This document shows positions 52,664 to 61,330 of a stretch of DNA of 64,000 bases, one piece after another. The number at the start of each line of letters is the position of its first letter. Position 1 is the stretch's first letter. Below the pieces are notes generated by a model. The model ran no database searches and had not been told where the DNA came from. It was given only the letters and a program-made list of their open reading frames with translations. The stretch covers positions 1 to 64,000 of the forward strand of contig NZ_JACONW010000002.1 of NCBI RefSeq assembly GCF_014357575.1, in the 5' to 3' direction. Origin of the DNA: Pseudomonas folii (lineage in GTDB: Bacteria > Pseudomonadota > Gammaproteobacteria > Pseudomonadales > Pseudomonadaceae). The position numbers and the translations under genes were made by a program.

Positions 52664-53313
52664 GTAGGTACACAGGCCTCAATGGCAGTTTCGCTGAGCA
52701 GATCGCCCAGTTTGCCGAAGGCGCGCGCCAAGCGATGGACGCCAGTTTCCGAGAAATCATTATCGAGCTGGGCGGCTCTCTGATTCGAATGTCTCCAGTC
52801 GGGAACCAAGAGCTTTGGGCTAGTAATGTGGCTTTCCGAGCCAAGAATACCCGTGCAGCCGACGACTACGACTTTAAGGTGTCCGTCCGTAACACCGTCA
52901 TCAACCTGACCGACTCTAATTTCACTAAGTCAGGAAACCTTCGCAAGGGTGTTAAATATGCCAAGCCCTTGACGAAGACCGAGCGAGACCAGAACTACAA
53001 CGTCAATGGACTGGTCGCCGGAAAGGATTATGTCGGCGGTCGCTTTCGCGGCAACTGGCAATTTTCTATCGAGGCTCCTGCAGACGGGACGCTCGATATC
53101 GTCGACCCGAGTGGAAGCATGTCTCTGGCCCTACTGAGGGGGCAGGTCGCTTCGCTCACTGCGGGCCAAACAGCCTACATCGTGAACAATCTGCCTTATG
53201 CAATCCCGCTGGAGTACGGCCACAGCAGCCAGGCCCCATCGGGCATGGTCCGCGTGACGATTGCCCGCTTTCAACAGATCGTGGCCGAGGCCATCAGGAA
53301 CAACCAGGTATGA
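52660..53313 (+). CDS. Tail completion protein, HK97 gp10-like
   Basis: A 217-aa protein. SFREIIIELGGSLIRMSPVG, NNLPYAIPLEYGHSSQAPSGMVRVT are the conserved ends. Relative to relatives I recall (about 170 aa), residues about 62-105 (a KVSVRNTVINLTDSNFTKSG stretch) look like an insertion. Confidence 0.8.
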   Translation: MSRYTGLNGSFAEQIAQFAEGARQAMDASFREIIIELGGSLIRMSPVGNQELWASNVAFRAKNTRAADDYDFKVSVRNTVINLTDSNFTKSGNLRKGVKYAKPLTKTERDQNYNVNGLVAGKDYVGGRFRGNWQFSIEAPADGTLDIVDPSGSMSLALLRGQVASLTAGQTAYIVNNLPYAIPLEYGHSSQAPSGMVRVTIARFQQIVAEAIRNNQV

Positions 53314-53720
53314 GCCATAAGATAATCAGGTCGCTGCTGGAGACGCGCATTGCTGCGTGGGCCGCAGAGCGCGAACTTCGCGTTGCATACCAGGGTGTGA
53401 ACTTCACCCCCGTATCCGATGAGACCTACCTGAGCGCATTCATGCTCCCGGCCGGGACCGGCACGGACACACTGTCAGGCGATCACCGGGTTTACACCGG
53501 CGTATTCCAGATCAACGTGGTGACGCCAGTCGGTAACGGTACCGGCGACGCTGAGGGCTTGGTTGATGAGCTGGCCGAACTGTTTCCGGCTTTCCTCAGG
53601 CTTAAGCGTGATGAATTCGAAGTGATGGTATTAACGCCGGTCGAGCCTGGACCGCCAATCACTGCCGACACGACTCTGACCGTCTCGGCCTCGTTCCAGT
53701 ATCGATCCGACACCAACTAA
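53310..53720 (+). CDS. Tail terminator-type protein (DUF4128)
   Basis: A 136-aa protein of the DUF4128 family: LLETRIAAWAAERELRVAYQGVNF, VFQINVVTPVGNGTGDAEGLVDELAELFP. Sits where lambda gpU does. Overlaps the previous gene by 4 bp. Confidence 0.8.
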   Translation: MSHKIIRSLLETRIAAWAAERELRVAYQGVNFTPVSDETYLSAFMLPAGTGTDTLSGDHRVYTGVFQINVVTPVGNGTGDAEGLVDELAELFPAFLRLKRDEFEVMVLTPVEPGPPITADTTLTVSASFQYRSDTN

Positions 53721-53741
53721 TTCGCCCGTTGGGCAAACCTG

Positions 53742-53766
53742 AACCCGCCACTGAGCGGGTTTTTTC
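53742..53766 (+). terminator. Intra-operon terminator-like hairpin before the tail tube gene
   Basis: AACCCGC (53742-53748) pairs with GCGGGTT (53755-53761) and runs into TTTTTT. It may attenuate or be antiterminated in the late operon. Confidence 0.7.
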
Positions 53767-53789
53767 ATTTCTGAAAAGAGGAAACACCA

Positions 53790-54443
53790 ATGGCGTTCAA
53801 GCTCCCCAACGGCGCGATCATGGAGATTGCATCTGTTTTCAACGCTGCCGTGCTGGCCACTGCGATCAGCAACGGCAATCCTGCTGTAGTCACTGCTGTA
53901 GGTCATAGCCTGGAAGATGGCGACATCATCGTCGCAACGTCCGGCTGGACACGGCTGAATGATCGTGTGGCGCGCGTTGATGCTTCACTGGCTGACTCGT
54001 TCGCACTGGAAGGCATCGACACCACCAAGACCAACGTTTACACCGCTGGCGCTGGTATTGGCTCTGTGCGCAACGTCAGTGCCTGGGCGCAGATTGCTCA
54101 GATCACCGAGGTTGCTACGAGCGGCGGCGATCAGCAGTTCACCACCTTTGGCTTCCTGGAAGACGATGACGACCGCCAGCTGCCGACCACCAAGTCGCCG
54201 ATCAGCATGACCATTACCGTCGCCGATGACCCATTGCTGCCTTACGTGCCGATCTGCGAGGGTGCAGATGAGGACAAGGAATCTCGCGTGGTTCGGCTGA
54301 AGCTGCCGAATGGCTCCGAGATCTACTACAACGCGTACATCTCGATCACTTCCACCCCGACGCTGTCGCGCAACAACATCATGACCCGCACCATCACCCT
54401 GTCGTTGGCCTCGCGCCCTACTCGTTATCAGGCGGCGGCGTAA
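53790..54443 (+). CDS. Major tail tube protein
   Basis: A 217-aa protein: FKLPNGAIMEIASVF, a GHSLEDGDIIVATSGWTRL segment, and SISMTITVADDPLL-like strands toward the C-terminus. Position before the chaperones and tape measure gives the identity. Preceded by a terminator-like hairpin and a GAGGAAA site. Confidence 0.82.
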   Translation: MAFKLPNGAIMEIASVFNAAVLATAISNGNPAVVTAVGHSLEDGDIIVATSGWTRLNDRVARVDASLADSFALEGIDTTKTNVYTAGAGIGSVRNVSAWAQIAQITEVATSGGDQQFTTFGFLEDDDDRQLPTTKSPISMTITVADDPLLPYVPICEGADEDKESRVVRLKLPNGSEIYYNAYISITSTPTLSRNNIMTRTITLSLASRPTRYQAAA

Positions 54444-54446
54444 CCC

Positions 54447-54830
54447 ATGGCGAAGATCAAGATTGCTCAGACCCCGACCTTCAAGGCTAAGGTCGGAATT
54501 CCTCGCGTTGGGGCCGATTCTGTTCAGGTGGATTTCACCTTCGCCTACCTGAATCGCCTGGAGCTTTCGGCGCTGTTCGACAAGTGGAACCAAGCGCGTG
54601 ACGCGCATGCAGCCAAGGTCAAGGAAGGTGGCATGTCGTGGCAGGAGGCTACGGCGTCCGAGATCGAGCTACAGGTTTCCCAGATCAAGGAAATCGTTAC
54701 CGACTGGGCCTTCGAAGACAAGTTTGACGAAGAGGCTATCACTGCGCTTGTCACTACTTGCGTCGGCGCACCTCAGGCGGTACTTGAAGCCTATCAAGGC
54801 GCGTACAACCCGGCTCGCTTGGGAAACTGA
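54447..54830 (+). CDS. Tail assembly chaperone, G-like
   Basis: A 127-aa protein (AKIKIAQTPTFKAKVGIPRVG, SALFDKWNQARDA). Ends ...CGC TTG GGA AAC TGA, so its last sense codons form the slippery heptamer GGGAAAC right before the stop. The free form is the G-like chaperone for the tape measure. Confidence 0.85.
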   Translation: MAKIKIAQTPTFKAKVGIPRVGADSVQVDFTFAYLNRLELSALFDKWNQARDAHAAKVKEGGMSWQEATASEIELQVSQIKEIVTDWAFEDKFDEEAITALVTTCVGAPQAVLEAYQGAYNPARLGN

Positions 54831-55141
54831 TTGCGGCGTCCAGGGCCTTGTACGAACCGGGCCCGTCGGATGCCGATCTCGCAGCATTCGGTATGACCAA
54901 GGCTGACATTCCCGATGTCGAGTTCGAGGTTTGGCCGGACATCTGGCCTGCCTTCCTCCTTTTCGAAGCAATGTCCACGCAATGGCGGGTCGGCATGGGC
55001 GGGCCTATTGGCCTGGACTACGCCGCAATCCCTGCCGTCGGCCAACTGCTGGGCATGAAGAAAACCGAAACCACCAAAGCATTCCAAGACATTCGTGTCA
55101 TGGAGGCCGAAGCCATGCTCGTTATGAGCGAATCGAAGTAA
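54447..55141 (+). CDS. Tail assembly chaperone GT fusion by -1 frameshift
   Basis: A -1 slip at GGGAAAC (54821-54827) joins the G-like ORF to the downstream DUF1799 reading frame, which continues LIAASRALYEPGPSDADL. The T-like part has no ATG near its start and no ribosome binding site. The DUF1799 part (WPDIWPAFLLFEAMSTQWRVGMGG) lies in the tail-chaperone T position. About 230 residues in total. Confidence 0.8.
54821..54827 (+). promoter_or_regulatory. Slippery heptamer GGGAAAC for -1 ribosomal frameshift
   Basis: X-XXY-YYZ form in the zero frame (G GGA AAC), ending on the stop TGA at 54828-54830. A GGGCC (54843-54847) / GGCCC (54860-54864) hairpin starts 15 bases downstream. Lambda uses GGGAAAG at the same point. 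Confidence 0.85.
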
Positions 55142-55151
55142 CGGAGCGCGC

Positions 55152-58115
55152 ATGACAACCATTGCTGAACTCGGTATCAAGGTCGATTCGACCGATGCCG
55201 CGCAGGCGAGCTCTGACCTCGACAAGCTCACGGCGGCGGGCGGTCGGGCAGAAAAAGCTGCTGAGGGTGTGGCGAAGGGTGCTGACAAGGCATCTGCCGC
55301 CATTCACAAGCAAAGGGATGAGCTGAGCGACCTGCTGGGCGAGATTGATCCTACGGTTAAGGCCCTCGGTCGCCTGGATGAGCTGGAAACTAAGCTCGCC
55401 AAACACAAAGGCGTCGGGCTTGATGCTGCGACGTTCAGTGAATACCAGGCGAAGATCGATCAGTCCCGCGCGAACCTCGGCCGATTTGATGACAGCCTGA
55501 CCCGCACCGGCAACACGGCCAAGCAAACTGCCGCAGCGCTGCGTGGCGTTCCTGCTCAATTCACTGACATTGCTGTGTCCCTGCAAGGCGGCCAGGCACC
55601 GCTTACCGTGCTGCTCCAGCAAGGCGGCCAGCTCAAAGATATGTTCGGCGGCATCGGGCCAGCGGCCAGGGCGCTGGGCGGATATGTCCTCGGGCTGGTT
55701 AATCCATTCACAGTCGCGGCTGCCGCTGTAGGCGTTTTGGGGCTGGCGTATTACCAAGGAAGCGAAGAGCAGGAGAAGTTCCGCGATGCACTGGTAACCA
55801 CCGGCAATTCGGCTGGCACTACCACTTCATCGTTGGCGGGGATGGCTAAGCAGGTCAGCGCTACCGTTGGCACTACGGGCGCGGCCGCAGCAGTGCTCGC
55901 CCAATTGGCCGGTACCGGGAAGATTGTCAGCAGCAGCTTTGAAGAAATCGCTGTCGCTGCATTGGCGTTCGAGAAAGCTACCGGCAAGGCCGCATCGGAA
56001 ACGGTCGCGGAGTTCGCCAAGCTGGCGGACGATCCGGTAAAGGCCGTTGTCGCACTGAATGACAAGTACAACTTTCTCACCGCTGCCGTGTTTACCCAGA
56101 TTCGTGCGCTGCAGGAGCAAGGCGACACCTTGGGCGCTCAGCAGGTTGCCGAGGGTGCTTACGCCGATGCGCTGGTTGAGCGCGCCGGAACCATCACCAA
56201 CAATCTGGGCGCGGTTGAATCTGCATGGGCTGCTGTAAAGAGCGGTGCTAAAGGCGCGTGGGACGCCATCCTCGACATTGGTCGGGAAGACACATTTGAA
56301 GAGAAATTCGACAAGCTGGCTGATCGCCTGGCGACACTTCGAAATGCGCAAAGCAATCCATTCATTCTCGGCGACAACCCGGATATGGGGCTGCTGGGCG
56401 GCGGCGAATCAGGCGCGCAGAAAGATGTAACTGCGCTACTGCAGAAAGAAGTAGACGACCAAGCCAAAGCCCGTCAGCAGATGTTCGATGCACTGAACAT
56501 CCGTGAAGGGACGAAGGCCTACGAAACGCTCCAGAAAAATCTCGACTCTACTGCGTCCAAGTCCACGAAGCTGACGAAGGCGCTGCAGGACAACCAGCGT
56601 GAAATTGCCCAGGCGCGCAAGGCTGGCTTCCAGATAACGGCCGATCAGGAAGCGGCGCTTGAAAAGCAGACCCGCGAAAAATTCAAGGAAACCAAGAAGG
56701 GCGGCAGCACGGCCGTCGACCTAACAGGTTTCAATGACGCCCAGAACCAGCTCAAGGCAGTTTCCAGCTACTACCAGAACATCCAGAAGGAACTGGACTC
56801 GGCCCAAAAGGCTGGACTGGTTTCGGCTGAGTCCTACAGCAGTCAACGTATTGCACTTGTCGAGCAGGAGCGTGTAGAGGTTGCGGCGGCATATGAGTCT
56901 GAGATTACAGCTCTTGAGGCCGTTCGGGCGAAGTCCACCACATCGGCCGCTCAGCGCATCCAGATCGACCAAAAGATCGCTGATGCTCGAACCAGCATGG
57001 TCAAAGCGCAGCAGGATGCTGAAACCCAGCTTGAAGTACTCGCCAATGCCGAAACCGGCCGGATCGAAAAGCAGAAGCTCGCAATCAGCAGTTACACCGA
57101 CGCACTCAACCAGCAAAACGTCGCCTTGCAACGTGCAGGGCAACGGGCCGCGAATGGCGTCGGGCAGGGAGATCGCCAGGCATCGCTGACAAGCTCGCTC
57201 AACGGCATCGAGGACCGGGCCAACCAGCAACGCCTTGACCTGGCTCGCGACAAAGCCAACAAATCGCGCAACATGAGCGCCGAGGAATACCAGGCCAAGC
57301 TGGACGCGATCAACCGCAGCGAGAAGGACCTCGCCGAGACGACGCTCAGTAACTACGAGCAGATGTCGGCGGCTCAGAGCGATTGGCGCAACGGTGCTAC
57401 CTCGGCTTTCAGCAACTACCTGGAGTCGGCGCGCGATGTAGCGGGGCAGGCTAAAAGCCTGTTCACCAATGCTTTCACTGGCATGGAAGACGCGATCGTC
57501 AACTTCGCCATGACAGGCAAGCTGTCGTTCTCTGATCTTGCCAAATCTATCCTGGCTGATATGGAACGGATTGCGACGCGGCAGGCCAGCTCTGCACTTC
57601 TGACCTCGCTTGTTGGTGCCGGTACAAGTTATCTCACAGGCAGTAGCACCCCCGCATCCGCAGGCTCTACCTCGGCAGGCTACAGCGATGCTGCACTCAG
57701 CGGCTGGTCTGGCGTTCAGCAGGCCAAAGGCGGTGCATGGAGCGGTGGCGTCCAGATGTTCGCCAATGGCGGGGCTTTCACCAACAGCGTTGTCAGCAAG
57801 CCAACAGCCTTCGGGATGTCTGGCGGGCAGGCAGGGGTAATGGGGGAAGCCGGGCCAGAGGCAATTATGCCGCTGACACGAACTGCGGGTGGCAAGTTGG
57901 GCGTGATGTCAGTAGGCGGAGGCGTTGGCGGTACTCAGATCAACGTTGAGGTTCATATCGACGGCGACGGAAACGCAACATCATCGTCTGACGCGCCTGG
58001 GTATGACCTTTTCGGCAAAGAGCTGGCCACGTTCGTTCAACAGAAGTACCAGGAGTTGCGAACGAGGGATATGCGCCAAGGTGGCGTAATCAGCAATGCA
58101 ATCAAGGGGCGCTGA
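55152..58115 (+). CDS. Tape measure protein
   Basis: A 987-aa protein. An Ala/Gly/Lys-rich N-terminal coiled coil, hydrophobic segments near 170-205 (GGYVLGLVNPFTVAAAAVGVLGLAYY), long central coiled coils, and a C-terminal lambda-type tail domain (KAKSLFTNAFTGMEDAIVNFAMTGKLSFSDLAKSIL area). Sets tail length. GATG-type overlap with gpM-like gene. Confidence 0.95.
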   Translation: MTTIAELGIKVDSTDAAQASSDLDKLTAAGGRAEKAAEGVAKGADKASAAIHKQRDELSDLLGEIDPTVKALGRLDELETKLAKHKGVGLDAATFSEYQAKIDQSRANLGRFDDSLTRTGNTAKQTAAALRGVPAQFTDIAVSLQGGQAPLTVLLQQGGQLKDMFGGIGPAARALGGYVLGLVNPFTVAAAAVGVLGLAYYQGSEEQEKFRDALVTTGNSAGTTTSSLAGMAKQVSATVGTTGAAAAVLAQLAGTGKIVSSSFEEIAVAALAFEKATGKAASETVAEFAKLADDPVKAVVALNDKYNFLTAAVFTQIRALQEQGDTLGAQQVAEGAYADALVERAGTITNNLGAVESAWAAVKSGAKGAWDAILDIGREDTFEEKFDKLADRLATLRNAQSNPFILGDNPDMGLLGGGESGAQKDVTALLQKEVDDQAKARQQMFDALNIREGTKAYETLQKNLDSTASKSTKLTKALQDNQREIAQARKAGFQITADQEAALEKQTREKFKETKKGGSTAVDLTGFNDAQNQLKAVSSYYQNIQKELDSAQKAGLVSAESYSSQRIALVEQERVEVAAAYESEITALEAVRAKSTTSAAQRIQIDQKIADARTSMVKAQQDAETQLEVLANAETGRIEKQKLAISSYTDALNQQNVALQRAGQRAANGVGQGDRQASLTSSLNGIEDRANQQRLDLARDKANKSRNMSAEEYQAKLDAINRSEKDLAETTLSNYEQMSAAQSDWRNGATSAFSNYLESARDVAGQAKSLFTNAFTGMEDAIVNFAMTGKLSFSDLAKSILADMERIATRQASSALLTSLVGAGTSYLTGSSTPASAGSTSAGYSDAALSGWSGVQQAKGGAWSGGVQMFANGGAFTNSVVSKPTAFGMSGGQAGVMGEAGPEAIMPLTRTAGGKLGVMSVGGGVGGTQINVEVHIDGDGNATSSSDAPGYDLFGKELATFVQQKYQELRTRDMRQGGVISNAIKGR

Positions 58116-58453
58116 TGGCAATCGAACGATTCACCTGGGCTACAGAGAAGGGCGCGGATGGCGATGTCACCCAGCGCGTCCGGACCAAGCAGTTTGGCGA
58201 TGGGTATGCGCAGTCGGTTGAGGATGGAATCAACAACCAGTCCGAGTCTTGGCCCGTCGTTTTCACCGGCATGAAGGCTCGGATATTGGAGATCAGGGAA
58301 TTCCTTGACCGTCATAAGGGGGCAAGGGGATTTCTTTGGACACCGCCTCTTGGCGTTTTGGGCCTCTACAAGTGCACTGGCTATAAGCCCGTGCACCGCG
58401 GAGGCCAGGTTTACGCAATCACCGCCACCTTCGAACAAACCTTTCACCCCTGA
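58115..58453 (+). CDS. Minor tail protein M-like
   Basis: A 112-aa protein: RTKQFGDGYAQSVEDGINNQSESW, FLWTPPLGVLGLYKCTGY, TATFEQTFHP, the gpM layout. Directly after the tape measure gene, one-base overlap. Confidence 0.9.
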   Translation: MAIERFTWATEKGADGDVTQRVRTKQFGDGYAQSVEDGINNQSESWPVVFTGMKARILEIREFLDRHKGARGFLWTPPLGVLGLYKCTGYKPVHRGGQVYAITATFEQTFHP

Positions 58454-58464
58454 GATAACCGCCC

Positions 58465-59217
58465 ATGGCACTGATCACGGACATCCAAAAGCTGGAGCCC
58501 GGTGGCGAAATTCGCCTGTTTGAAATTGACGGGACCGAATACGGCGCGGATTACTTGCGGTTTCATGGGCACGCAATTCCGCACACGCCCGCAGAGCTAC
58601 TGGCCTACGAGAAATCGTCGGAGGACCTGCCAGCCAAGTCCATATGGTGGCAGGGCGAGGAATACGCCGCATGGCCGGTTCAGATCGACGGGATTTCGTC
58701 CAGTAGTGATGGTACGGCGGCGCGGCCGACATTCGCGGCGGGAAACATCAATGGCCGCGTCACTGCGCTGTGTCTGGCCTTCGATGACATGCTCAAGTTC
58801 AAGCTGACTGTGCGCGAGACGCTTGCTCAGTACCTGGACGCCGCCAACTTCCCCGACGGCAACCCGACTGCTGATCCGACTCAAGAGGCGCTGGAAATCT
58901 GGTACATCGACCAGAAAACCAGCGAGGACGGCGAGGCCGTGACCTGGGAGCTTTCGTCTCCCGGCGAGATCGACAATCATGGGCTTCCGGGACGACAGAT
59001 GACGACGTTTTGCCACTGGGCGATGACGAACGGGTATCGCGGCCCCGACTGTGGATACACCGGCCAGGCCATGTTCGATGACGAAGACAACCCCACGGAC
59101 GACCCCTCGAAGGACGAGTGCAAAGGGTGTCTGTCATCCTGCAAGTTGCGCTTCGGCGAGAATAACGAGCTTTCATTCGGCGGCTTCCCGGCCGTATCAC
59201 TCATCGCGCGGAGTTGA
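58465..59217 (+). CDS. Minor tail protein L-like, probable Fe-S protein
   Basis: A 250-aa tail-tip protein. Cys183, Cys196, Cys219 and Cys226 have nearly the spacing of the four cysteines that bind a [4Fe-4S] cluster in lambda gpL (23 and 7 residues between the last three). C222 is extra. Overlaps gpK by 4 bp. Confidence 0.9.
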   Translation: MALITDIQKLEPGGEIRLFEIDGTEYGADYLRFHGHAIPHTPAELLAYEKSSEDLPAKSIWWQGEEYAAWPVQIDGISSSSDGTAARPTFAAGNINGRVTALCLAFDDMLKFKLTVRETLAQYLDAANFPDGNPTADPTQEALEIWYIDQKTSEDGEAVTWELSSPGEIDNHGLPGRQMTTFCHWAMTNGYRGPDCGYTGQAMFDDEDNPTDDPSKDECKGCLSSCKLRFGENNELSFGGFPAVSLIARS

Positions 59218-59984
59218 CCATGTTCAAGTACATCCTTGAAGCGGTGCGGGCGCACGCTGCGGCCGAGTATCCGAAGGAATGCTGCGGTCTGTTGTTGGCG
59301 GTTGGCCGAAAGCAGCAGTACTTGCCGTGCGCGAATACCTCTACCGATCCGACAGAAGAGTTCCGGATTGATCCTGAGGATTACGCGTGGGCAGAAGATA
59401 TCGGTGATGTGATCGGCATCGTGCACTCGCATCCAGATGCAACCAGCCGGCCTTCACCACGCGACTTGGCGATGTGTGAAGCGACAGAATTGCCCTGGCA
59501 CATCCTAAGCTGGCCGGAAGGCGACCTGCGAACGATTGTGCCGACCGGCAATACGCCGCTGCTGAAGCGTCCATTCGTTCACGGTGCCTGGGATTGCTGG
59601 CAAGTCTGCGCGGATTGGTACAAGCGCGAGTGGGGGCTGGAGTTCGAAGCCTTCGAGCGTGCCGACGGCTGGTGGGAGAGCAAAGACAGCGTCAGCCTGT
59701 ACGAAGCCAACTACGAGGTGGCCGGTTTCTACCGGGTCGATACTCCACAGCGCGGCGACATGATCGTCATGCAGGTCGGCCGGACGGAGCACCCGAACCA
59801 TGCGGGGATTTTCCTCGGATGGAATCCAGCATTGCCGGATGAGGATGCTGCGACCTTTGGGCCAGGGCCTTTCCTGTTGCACCATCTATACGGACGCCCG
59901 AGCGAGATCATCGTTTTCGGCGGCCCCTGGCTTGACCGAACGCGCCTAGTCCTCAGGCATAAAGATGCACAACCAACCACATGA
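59214..59984 (+). CDS. Tail assembly protein K-like (JAMM plus NlpC/P60)
   Basis: A 256-aa protein. N-terminal JAMM/MPN protease with E20, H69-S-H71 and SPRD (S79, D82). C-terminal NlpC/P60 with Cys126 (GAWDCWQVC) and His194 (NHAGIFLGW). Both sites are complete. Gene order M-L-K-I-J is lambda-like, although here cargo genes intervene before I. Confidence 0.92.
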   Translation: MTMFKYILEAVRAHAAAEYPKECCGLLLAVGRKQQYLPCANTSTDPTEEFRIDPEDYAWAEDIGDVIGIVHSHPDATSRPSPRDLAMCEATELPWHILSWPEGDLRTIVPTGNTPLLKRPFVHGAWDCWQVCADWYKREWGLEFEAFERADGWWESKDSVSLYEANYEVAGFYRVDTPQRGDMIVMQVGRTEHPNHAGIFLGWNPALPDEDAATFGPGPFLLHHLYGRPSEIIVFGGPWLDRTRLVLRHKDAQPTT

Positions 59985-60009
59985 TGCGGCAGGACCGCAG
60001 GAGAAGCTT

Positions 60010-60249
60010 ATGAGCGAGCTCTGTTGCAAATTTGAAGCAGTGAGCAGCTTGGGGCCTATATCCTCATCTGAGTTCTCGGCATCTTCGAGCTTTCTTCCTG
60101 CGATCGAGTGGGTTCTGCTGGCAAGTCAGCGGGATTCCTTACCCGACAAGGAAGAACGATGCATGCACATCGTTCACGCAGCCAATTCGGTAGTGATCAC
60201 GATAAATAAGCATCAAGCAACAGAGGCCGCTATTGCGTCTCGGCTATAA
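60010..60249 (+). CDS. Unknown small protein beside an antisense aspartic protease
   Basis: A 79-aa protein (MSELCCKFEAVSS, then a Ser-rich region) with AGGAG 6 bases before the ATG. Lower GC than neighbours. Its last 37 bases overlap the 3' end of the antisense protease gene. No family recognised. The pair sits between the K- and I-like tail genes, in a cargo position. Confidence 0.55.
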   Translation: MSELCCKFEAVSSLGPISSSEFSASSSFLPAIEWVLLASQRDSLPDKEERCMHIVHAANSVVITINKHQATEAAIASRL

Positions 60250-60734
60250 GGTCGATTTAAGGCAAACTCGAAAAGATAATCATGTGACACGGAGTCCATT
60301 ATCAATCGTCCGCTCTGCAGGAACGACATCCCCAGAATGATTTGATATTGCCTGCTGTGGTTGAAAATAGGAACCGCAACGAATCTAGCATCGAAAAACC
60401 TAATCCCGGCATGGGTATCAATCCCGCAACGAAGATCATAACAATCAACATCGTGAAGAACCCCGCCGATCCCAGAGGTGGAAACTGTACCTCGCGAAAT
60501 AAAACCACAAGCTTTAGCGAAGTCTCTGTCTATTGCTGAGTGATCGGCACCGGTGTCAATGAGGGCCAAGCCAAAAACTGGGCTGGTATCGATGTTGCTG
60601 AGGCGTTGTTCAGTTACTGATATATTTATGACCGGTATCAAGTCGATCTGCTTGGGAGTCTCAGAAAGTCGCCCATCCTTCATCTGAAATTTGATTTTTA
60701 CTACGTTGGCATCGATAACTGATCTTGGCCGCAC
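60213..60734 (-). CDS. Retropepsin-like aspartic protease (cargo gene)
   Basis: A 173-aa protein. The catalytic triplet Asp60-Thr-Gly in ALIDTGADHSAID and a later ILGMSFLQSG flap/strand motif are the signature of bacterial retropepsin-like (gag-type) proteases, which act as dimers. It starts at GTG 60734 with AGGAG upstream. Antisense to the tail operon, lower GC, so expressed on its own. Substrate unknown. Confidence 0.85.
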   Translation of the reverse strand: MRPRSVIDANVVKIKFQMKDGRLSETPKQIDLIPVINISVTEQRLSNIDTSPVFGLALIDTGADHSAIDRDFAKACGFISRGTVSTSGIGGVLHDVDCYDLRCGIDTHAGIRFFDARFVAVPIFNHSRQYQIILGMSFLQSGRLIMDSVSHDYLFEFALNRPYSRDAIAASVA

Positions 60735-60774
60735 TACAGACTCCTATTTAACACCTACACCAAAATTGGCGCAC

Positions 60775-60807
60775 CCCAGTCCTTGGGCTTGCAGGCAAAG
60801 GACTGGG
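60775..60807. repeat. Inverted repeat near the antisense protease promoter
   Basis: CCCAGTCCTT pairs with AAGGACTGGG around a 13-base loop, between the protease and the lipoprotein genes. It may be a structured regulatory element or terminator. Confidence 0.4.
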
Positions 60808-60932
60808 AATCCTTCACATATAGCGGCGCGAAGCTACTACGCTCTGTATCGTGCGTGTTACTGATCGTTTGTCCACGCTGGATGGGCGCACAGGCCAGTG
60901 ATACTCTCAGCCATCAACTATGAGGGAACATC

Positions 60933-61277
60933 ATGCGAATTTTGATTGGGGCGCTGGCTGTGGCGTTGTTGGCGGGGTGCACTACGCCTGCTGATCTGAA
61001 GAGTGGCAAAGCTTCCATCAGCGCTTCTACAAGCAAGACACCTAAGCAATATGCTCTTTGCGTAATGCCGCGGTGGCAGGATGCTCGGTCAGGCGCGACC
61101 ATGACCGAAACAGAGAAGGGTTACAGGTTGATCGTTGCAACTGACTCGACTACCGAAGAGCTTTTGGAAGTAACCAGATCGAGCAAAGGAAGCAGCGTAG
61201 CACTTTACCAGCGGCTTTCTTGGGCTCCCGGCTACGGCCGATCCGAGATAGAGCAGGCAGTTCGCGACTGTCTCTAA
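60933..61277 (+). CDS. Phage lipoprotein (moron-type)
   Basis: A 114-aa protein with a lipobox (VALLAGC). The mature part has a Ser/Thr-rich linker and a YRLIVATDSTTEELLEV domain. Short lipoproteins in this spot often block superinfection; that is a suggestion here. A hairpin follows. Confidence 0.7.
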   Translation: MRILIGALAVALLAGCTTPADLKSGKASISASTSKTPKQYALCVMPRWQDARSGATMTETEKGYRLIVATDSTTEELLEVTRSSKGSSVALYQRLSWAPGYGRSEIEQAVRDCL

Positions 61278-61294
61278 TTGAAAGTACGTCTATA

Positions 61295-61315
61295 GCCGCC
61301 TCCGGGCGGTTTTTT
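61295..61315 (+). terminator. Hairpin-RBS cassette before gene I
   Basis: CCGCC (61296-61300) pairs with GGCGG (61305-61309) then TTTTTT. The following CCGGAGAAAA is the RBS of gene I. The same module occurs at 61944-61964. Confidence 0.7.
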
Positions 61316-61330
61316 ATTGCCCGGAGAAAA

